In this document: in pieces, positions 5,134-9,266 of the stretch
Position numbering within the stretch: the stretch's first letter is position 1
How the letters are laid out: each line of letters begins with the position of its first letter
From: Chloroflexota bacterium
Lineage (GTDB): Bacteria > Chloroflexota > Dehalococcoidia > Plut-88900
Assembly: GCA_022566235.1 (NCBI GenBank)
Contig: JADFJI010000059.1
Coordinates: forward strand, 1-9,266
Length of the DNA: 9,266 nucleotides
Direction of reading: 5' to 3'
The notes under the pieces: generated by a model
The model's input: only the letters and a program-made list of their open reading frames with translations
Told to the model about the DNA's origin: nothing
Database searches by the model: none
Program-made: the position numbers and the translations under genes

Positions 5134-6882
5134 CTAGTCTTCGAGGGTAGAGGTGTCTCCTTCGGGCAGGCCCAGCTCCCGGGCCTTCAACAGGCGGCGC
5201 ATGATCTTGCCGCTGCGGGTCTTGGGCAACGAGTCGATGAAGTCGATCTCCCGTGGGGCCACGAATGATGATAGCTTCTTCCTGGCGAATCGCATCAGCT
5301 CCCGCCGGAGCTTGTCCGAGGGCTCGTACCCGTCTTTGAGGGCGACGAAGGCCTTGACTATCTCCATGGCGATCGGGTCGGGTTTACCTATGACCCCGGC
5401 CTCGGCCACCGCAGGGTGCTCGAGGAGGGCGCTCTCTACCTCGAAGGGACCCACCAGGTGGCCCGCGGTGTTGATTACGTCGTCGGCCCGACCCACGAAC
5501 CAGAAATACCCTTCCTCGTCCTTCCGGGCCTTGTCGCCAGTGATATACCAGCCATTCTGAAACTTGGAGTTGTACATCTCCTCGTTGCCCCAATAGGTCT
5601 TGAACATGGATGGCCAGCCGGGCCTTACGGCCAGGTGTCCTTCATCCCCTGTGGGCACCTCTTCGTAGTTATCGTCCAGAATGCCGACAGTGATCCCGGG
5701 CGTGGGCCTTCCCATCGACCCCGGCTTTACGTCCTGGATAGGGTAGTTGGCTATGAGTATGGCCCCCGTCTCCGTCTGCCACCAGTTGTCATGGAATGGC
5801 ATCCCGAAGGCCTGGACGCCCCAGACCACCGCCTCGGGGTTGAGGGGCTCGCCGACGCTGCACATATATCGCAGGCTGCTCAGGTCGTGGCGCTTGACCA
5901 CATCCTCTCCGGCCTTCATAAGCATGCGGATGGCGGTGGGGGCGGTGTACCAGACGGTGACCTTGTATTTTTCCATGACCCTGTACCAGGGGCCGGCGCC
6001 GAACCCGCCCTCGTAGATGACCTGGGTGATGCCGTTGGTCCAGGGCGCCACCATCCCGTAGGAAGTGCCCGTGACCCAGCCCGGGTCGGCGGTACACCAG
6101 TAGATGTCGTCCTCATGGAGGTCCAGGACCCACTTGCCGGTGGCATACTGCTGGTAGATGGCCCTGTGGACATGGGCCGCACCCTTGGGTTTGCCGGTGG
6201 TGCCCGAGGTGTAGTGCATGATGTCGTAGTCTTCTTCGGTGGTCCTGACGATGGTGAACTCTTCCGAGGCCCCGGCCATCGCCTCCTCATAGCTAACGTC
6301 ACCCGGTTGCAGCCCCTCGGGGTGGCGGTTGTTCTTGTTCACCACCACGACATGCTTCAGGTCTGGCAGGTCTCCCAGTATGCCGCTGATTTTGGCGCGG
6401 AGGTTGGGGCTGGTGACCAGCACCCTGGCGCCGCTGTCCAGCAGTCGGTCCTTCACCGGGTCGGGCCCGAAGGCGGAGAAGAGGGGCCCGGCGATGGCGC
6501 CGGCCTTCAGGATGCCGAAGAAGGCGAAATACAGCTCCGGTATCCGGTCCATGTAGATAAAGACCCGGTCTCCCTTTTCTACCCCCAGTCCCTGGAGAAC
6601 GTTGGCGAACTTGTCCGACTGGACCTTGAACTGGGCGAAGGTGTAGACCTCTTCCTCTCCCTTGGCCCCTTCCCAGTAGAAGGCCACTTTGTCGCCCTTG
6701 CCCTTCTTGACGTGTCGATCTATGGCCTCATAGGCCAGGTTCAGGCCTCCGCCCTCCAACCCATCGAGCTCCTTCTTTAGCAGGTCCCATGAAAAATCCC
6801 GTTGCGACTCGTGGTAGTCCTGTATGTTGGGCTTGACCTTCATATCTTCCAGCGCCGGCTTGTGAATCACTGGATAGTCCAT
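5134..6882 (-). CDS. acsA: Acetyl-CoA synthetase (acetate--CoA ligase, AMP-forming)
   Basis: This cytoplasmic enzyme activates acetate with ATP to acetyl-AMP and then forms acetyl-CoA. At 582 residues it is about as long as the Bacillus subtilis AcsA type and shorter than enterobacterial Acs (about 650). Motifs in order: YTSGTTGKPKG (224-234) for ATP phosphates; YTAPTAIR (312-319); GEP (344-346); DNWWQTETG (365-373), where W368 matches the Trp that limits the acyl pocket to short chains; ITGD (447-450); GRADD (464-468); and PKTRSGKIMRR (553-563), with K559 the catalytic lysine of the mobile C-terminal domain and the usual acetylation target. Where B. subtilis and Salmonella enzymes have Arg before the hinge GPFEVES-type strand, this has Leu476. 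ATG 6882 follows an excellent GGGGAGGA site. Propionate is a possible second substrate. It probably heads an operon with the DUF429 gene and menG. Confidence 0.93.
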   Translation of the reverse strand: MDYPVIHKPALEDMKVKPNIQDYHESQRDFSWDLLKKELDGLEGGGLNLAYEAIDRHVKKGKGDKVAFYWEGAKGEEEVYTFAQFKVQSDKFANVLQGLGVEKGDRVFIYMDRIPELYFAFFGILKAGAIAGPLFSAFGPDPVKDRLLDSGARVLVTSPNLRAKISGILGDLPDLKHVVVVNKNNRHPEGLQPGDVSYEEAMAGASEEFTIVRTTEEDYDIMHYTSGTTGKPKGAAHVHRAIYQQYATGKWVLDLHEDDIYWCTADPGWVTGTSYGMVAPWTNGITQVIYEGGFGAGPWYRVMEKYKVTVWYTAPTAIRMLMKAGEDVVKRHDLSSLRYMCSVGEPLNPEAVVWGVQAFGMPFHDNWWQTETGAILIANYPIQDVKPGSMGRPTPGITVGILDDNYEEVPTGDEGHLAVRPGWPSMFKTYWGNEEMYNSKFQNGWYITGDKARKDEEGYFWFVGRADDVINTAGHLVGPFEVESALLEHPAVAEAGVIGKPDPIAMEIVKAFVALKDGYEPSDKLRRELMRFARKKLSSFVAPREIDFIDSLPKTRSGKIMRRLLKARELGLPEGDTSTLED

Positions 6883-6942
6883 CTGGTCCTCCCCTATCGA
6901 ACAGAATTCCGCGTTCTACGGGATAAGCCGATCAGCGTCCCA

Positions 6943-6971
6943 AATCTAATACAAGGGATGTTAGTAGTCAA
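6943..6971 (-). promoter_or_regulatory. Promoter for acsA
   Basis: On the minus strand TTGACT (6971-6966) and TAGATT (6948-6943) are separated by 17 bp. The predicted start near 6936 gives a leader of about 54 nt to ATG 6882. The -35 matches five of six consensus bases and the -10 keeps the key TA...T positions. Confidence 0.5.
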
Positions 6972-7043
6972 TGTATTTAGATAGGACGATAGTTGTCCGT
7001 TGCTGCCTGGAGGAAGCCAATGAAGCATGGAAGAACGATGGTG

Positions 7044-7080
7044 TTCCTCAGGAAGGTAATGTCCCTTCCACCTCCGGAAG
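7044..7080. repeat. Cluster of alternating complementary segments downstream of nth
   Basis: In the 217-bp gap between acsA and nth, four short segments can pair in alternative ways: TTCCT (7044-7048) with AGGAA (7050-7054); GGAAGG (7051-7056) with CCTTCC (7064-7069); and CTTCC (7065-7069) with GGAAG (7076-7080). On the minus strand this lies 20-57 nt after the nth stop and may serve as its 3' end or terminator, although no U-tract follows. The stretch also overlaps a 21-codon plus-strand frame (7020-7085) preceded by GGAGG. Confidence 0.3.
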
Positions 7081-7100
7081 GCTAGCTCTACACGACTTGA

Positions 7101-7856
7101 TCACACCGTAGCCTTGGGCCCGCGCTTGCTTTTCCCGGCTATCAAGCTGGAGGGGCACTCATCTTCCAGGATGCACTCGCCGCACAGTGGCCTCAGGGCC
7201 TTGCACACCTCCCGGCCGTGCCTGATCAGGTATACATGGGCCCCCAGGATCTCCTCCGGCGGTATCTTCTCCTCCAGGATATCGTGGGCCTCGTCTGCGG
7301 AGGCCTTCGCCCCGATGAGGTTCAGCCGCCTGGCGACCCTGTGGACGTGGGTGTCCACTACCATGGCCGGCCTCCCGAGGGAGAAGAGCAGCACGCACCC
7401 GGCCGTCTTGGGCCCGACACCAGGAAGCTCCAGAAGCCAGGTTTTGGCCTCGGGCAGGGGCATCTCTCTCAAAAAAGAGAGGTCCCAGGAGCCGTTTCGC
7501 GTCCAGATGGCCTTGAGTATCTCCTGGAGCCTGGGGGCCTTGATCCGGGCCAGCCCCCCCGTGCGGATGGACTCGGCCAGGCGGTCCACGTCCGCGTCCA
7601 ACACATCCTCCCAGGTGGGGAAGGTCTCTCTCAGCGTGGCGAAGGCCCGATAGGAGTTGATGTCCGAGGTGTGCTGGGAGAGTACGGTGAAGATAAGCTC
7701 TGAGGTTGGGTCATAGGGGCGGGGGGTCTGGGCCGGGCCGTAGAGGGGGCCCAGCCGGCGCATCAGCTCATCGATGGGAATGTGACGGAAGGTGCGCCCC
7801 TTACGGGGTGACCTCCGCCTGTTTCTCCTGGAACCTTTAGCCTTGGGGCTGGACAT
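7101..7856 (-). CDS. nth: Endonuclease III (base-excision DNA glycosylase/AP lyase)
   Basis: The protein removes oxidised pyrimidines from DNA and cuts at the abasic site. The helix-hairpin-helix motif LPGVGPKTA (144-152) carries the catalytic Lys150, and VDTHVHRVARRL (167-178) carries Asp168. Both residues of a bifunctional glycosylase/lyase are therefore present, unlike MutY-type enzymes that lack the lysine. The C-terminal [4Fe-4S] loop has the exact C-x6-C-x2-C-x5-C spacing at C218, C225, C228 and C234. At 251 residues it is about 40 longer than E. coli Nth; the excess is mainly a basic N-terminal tail (residues 1-22, rich in Arg and Lys) plus a short C-terminal one, and the basic tail may help DNA binding. 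ATG 7856 has no strong ribosome site. The gene diverges from tldD across a 132-bp region; I see only weak candidate promoter boxes for nth there. Identification is secure. Confidence 0.93.
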   Translation of the reverse strand: MSSPKAKGSRRNRRRSPRKGRTFRHIPIDELMRRLGPLYGPAQTPRPYDPTSELIFTVLSQHTSDINSYRAFATLRETFPTWEDVLDADVDRLAESIRTGGLARIKAPRLQEILKAIWTRNGSWDLSFLREMPLPEAKTWLLELPGVGPKTAGCVLLFSLGRPAMVVDTHVHRVARRLNLIGAKASADEAHDILEEKIPPEEILGAHVYLIRHGREVCKALRPLCGECILEDECPSSLIAGKSKRGPKATV

Positions 7857-7939
7857 AGATGCTGTGTAGATGACGATCTGATTTCGTGGCGATTTGGTAT
7901 TGACGCCAGTCTAGCACGAGGGTTTTGGAATGCACAATC

Positions 7940-7948
7940 TGCTATACT
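7940..7948 (+). promoter_or_regulatory. Extended -10 promoter for tldD
   Basis: TG-C-TATACT on the plus strand is an extended -10 element (TGnTATAAT) with one mismatch. It lies 40 bp before the tldD ATG, and transcription would start near 7955. No good -35 is seen, as is common for extended -10 promoters. The other 130 bases of the nth-tldD gap hold no gene. Confidence 0.45.
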
Positions 7949-7988
7949 CTTGCTCCCGCGGCCTTAGTATCGATATCAGGGGAGTTTC

Positions 7989-9266
7989 ATGCGCGATAGG
8001 ATTTCCCAGGCCCTCAAGGGGCACGGGGCCGACTACGTAGAAGTCAGGATAGAGGAGGCGGAGAGCACCCGCCTGATCTACCGGGGTCGTGACCTGGAGG
8101 ACATCGGCGTTACCACCAGTCTCGGGGGAAATGTCCGGGCTCTGGTCAAAGGGGGTTGGGGCTTTGTCAGCTTCAACCGGATCGATGGCCTCCAAGGGAA
8201 GGTCCGAATGGCCGTAGACCAGGCCCGTCTTGTCGGCCACGAGGCCAGTGCCCTGGCGGAAGTCGAGCCCGTCGTCGACACGGTCCCGATCGCCGTAAAG
8301 AAGGACCCCCGCTCCGTCACCCTGGCCCAGAAGAAGGAGCTGATGGACCAGTACAACGAGATCATGTGGAGCGTACCGGGCATCCAGACCACCATCATAG
8401 GCTACGGCGATAGCCACAAGAAGGTGACCTTCGCCAGCTCCGAAGGCAGCTATATCGAGCAGCAGAAAGTGGACGTGACCCTGCGTCTCTCAGCCACCGC
8501 CAGGGATGGGTCCCAGGTGCAGCAGGCCGGGGTAAGCCTGGGCAGCAACGGCGACTTCGGCGTCGTCCAGGATCGTCACCAGGAGGCCCGAGAGATAGCG
8601 GAAAAAGCGGTCCAGCTGCTGGCGGCCCCCAGGGTCAAGGGAGGCGAGTACCCGGTGATACTGGACCCTGTGCTGGCGGGAGTCTTCATTCACGAGGCCT
8701 TCGGCCACCTGTCGGAGTCGGACCATGTTTACGAGAACGACAAGCTCAAAGAGATCATGCTTCTGGGCCGTAAATTCGGCGGCAGGCACCTGAACGTCGT
8801 GGACGGGGCTGCGATCCCCGGGCTCAGGGGCAGCTATAAGTACGACGAGGAGGGAGTGCCCTCTACCAGGACGTATCTCATCAGGGAGGGGGAGCTGGTG
8901 GGTCGGCTCCACTCGCGGGAGACCGCCGCCAAGATGGGAGAGACGCCGTCCGGGAACGCCCGGGCCATCAGCTACCGCTTCCCGCCCATTGTGCGTATGA
9001 CCAACACGCTCATCGAGCCGGGGAGCGGCACCCTCCAGGACCTGATCGCCGATGTCAAGGAGGGCGTCTACGCCCGCAACTGGTACGGTGGCATGACCAG
9101 CATGGAGATGTTCACCTTCTCCGCGCGGGAGGCCTACATGATTCGCGACGGCAAGGTGGCGGAGCTGCTGCGCCCGGTGATGCTCAGCGGGAACCTGTTC
9201 ACCACGCTGGAGAACCTGGATGCCATCGCCGGTGACCTGGACATGAACCAGGGCGGCGGATGTGGC
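7989..9266 (+). CDS. tldD: TldD-type metalloprotease (PmbA/TldD family; C-terminus beyond the window)
   Basis: The frame is open for 426 codons from ATG 7989 to the window edge. The zinc motif HExxxH is present as HEAFGH (235-240). The third zinc ligand of this family, a Cys in a GGGCG stretch, is visible as C425 two residues from the edge. TldD and its partner TldE (PmbA) form a cytoplasmic protease that trims small peptides such as microcin B17 and CcdA in E. coli. The AGGGGAG ribosome site is about 4 nt before ATG, which fixes the start. Family members usually have about 450-480 residues, so some 30-50 are missing. The PmbA/TldE partner, often the next gene, would lie to the right. This is the only plus-strand gene in the window. 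Identity is secure; the natural substrate here is unknown. Confidence 0.92.
   Translation, partial: MRDRISQALKGHGADYVEVRIEEAESTRLIYRGRDLEDIGVTTSLGGNVRALVKGGWGFVSFNRIDGLQGKVRMAVDQARLVGHEASALAEVEPVVDTVPIAVKKDPRSVTLAQKKELMDQYNEIMWSVPGIQTTIIGYGDSHKKVTFASSEGSYIEQQKVDVTLRLSATARDGSQVQQAGVSLGSNGDFGVVQDRHQEAREIAEKAVQLLAAPRVKGGEYPVILDPVLAGVFIHEAFGHLSESDHVYENDKLKEIMLLGRKFGGRHLNVVDGAAIPGLRGSYKYDEEGVPSTRTYLIREGELVGRLHSRETAAKMGETPSGNARAISYRFPPIVRMTNTLIEPGSGTLQDLIADVKEGVYARNWYGGMTSMEMFTFSAREAYMIRDGKVAELLRPVMLSGNLFTTLENLDAIAGDLDMNQGGGCG

Noticed and set aside
5416..6780. A 454-codon open frame on the plus strand opposite acsA.
   Set aside because: It is the antisense shadow of a long GC-rich gene. It has no recognisable domain, and its sequence is explained by the AcsA codons on the other strand.
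1..9266. CRISPR arrays, tRNA or rRNA genes, insertion sequences, integrases, attachment sites, toxin-antitoxin or defence genes.
   Set aside because: Reading both strands I saw no array of direct repeats, no terminal inverted repeats with a transposase and no relevant protein motifs. The genes are ordinary chromosomal types.

Overview
The window looks like chromosomal DNA from a free-living, GC-rich bacterium (high 50s % GC by eye). It carries housekeeping and metabolic genes and shows no tRNA, rRNA, CRISPR, insertion sequence or phage signal. A menaquinone-type UbiE/MenG methyltransferase, a B. subtilis-type AcsA, an Aur1-like PAP2 protein and the style of the TldD and DUF429 proteins would fit a Chloroflexota lineage such as Dehalococcoidia/SAR202. 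That placement is an impression from protein style, not a demonstration.

Layout. All genes from 1 to 7856 lie on the minus strand; one gene (tldD, from 7989) lies on the plus strand. In order of minus-strand transcription: nth (endonuclease III, 7856-7101); a 217-bp gap with a good promoter; acsA (acetyl-CoA synthetase, 6882-5134); a DUF429 RNase H-fold protein (5058-4402) whose stop codon overlaps the start of menG/ubiE (4402-3680); a 54-bp gap with a near-consensus promoter; two small membrane-protein genes (3565-3176 and 3116-2388) that share one repeated two-helix unit; a 218-bp gap with a strong promoter and a perfect 15-bp palindrome; a radical SAM protein with a SPASM/twitch-like C-terminus (2169-685); and an Aur1-like PAP2 membrane protein (516-1) cut by the window edge. 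nth and tldD diverge from a 132-bp region.

How the genes fit together. acsA, the DUF429 gene and menG probably form one transcription unit: acetate activation, a putative nucleic-acid enzyme and the last step of menaquinone synthesis. The DUF429-menG pair is translationally coupled. The two membrane genes appear to be a separate unit with its own promoter, and the radical SAM gene has its own promoter and probable operator. TldD normally works with a TldE/PmbA partner, which would lie beyond the right edge.

Most worth a second look: the WLxxxxFxGxxLIL two-helix repeat present once in one gene and twice in its neighbour; the promoter-palindrome module of the radical SAM gene; the four-cysteine cluster in the DUF429 protein; and the perfect hairpin between acsA and the DUF429 gene. 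I found no convincing evidence for a complete, previously undescribed multi-gene system. The paired membrane genes are the best candidate for an undescribed family.
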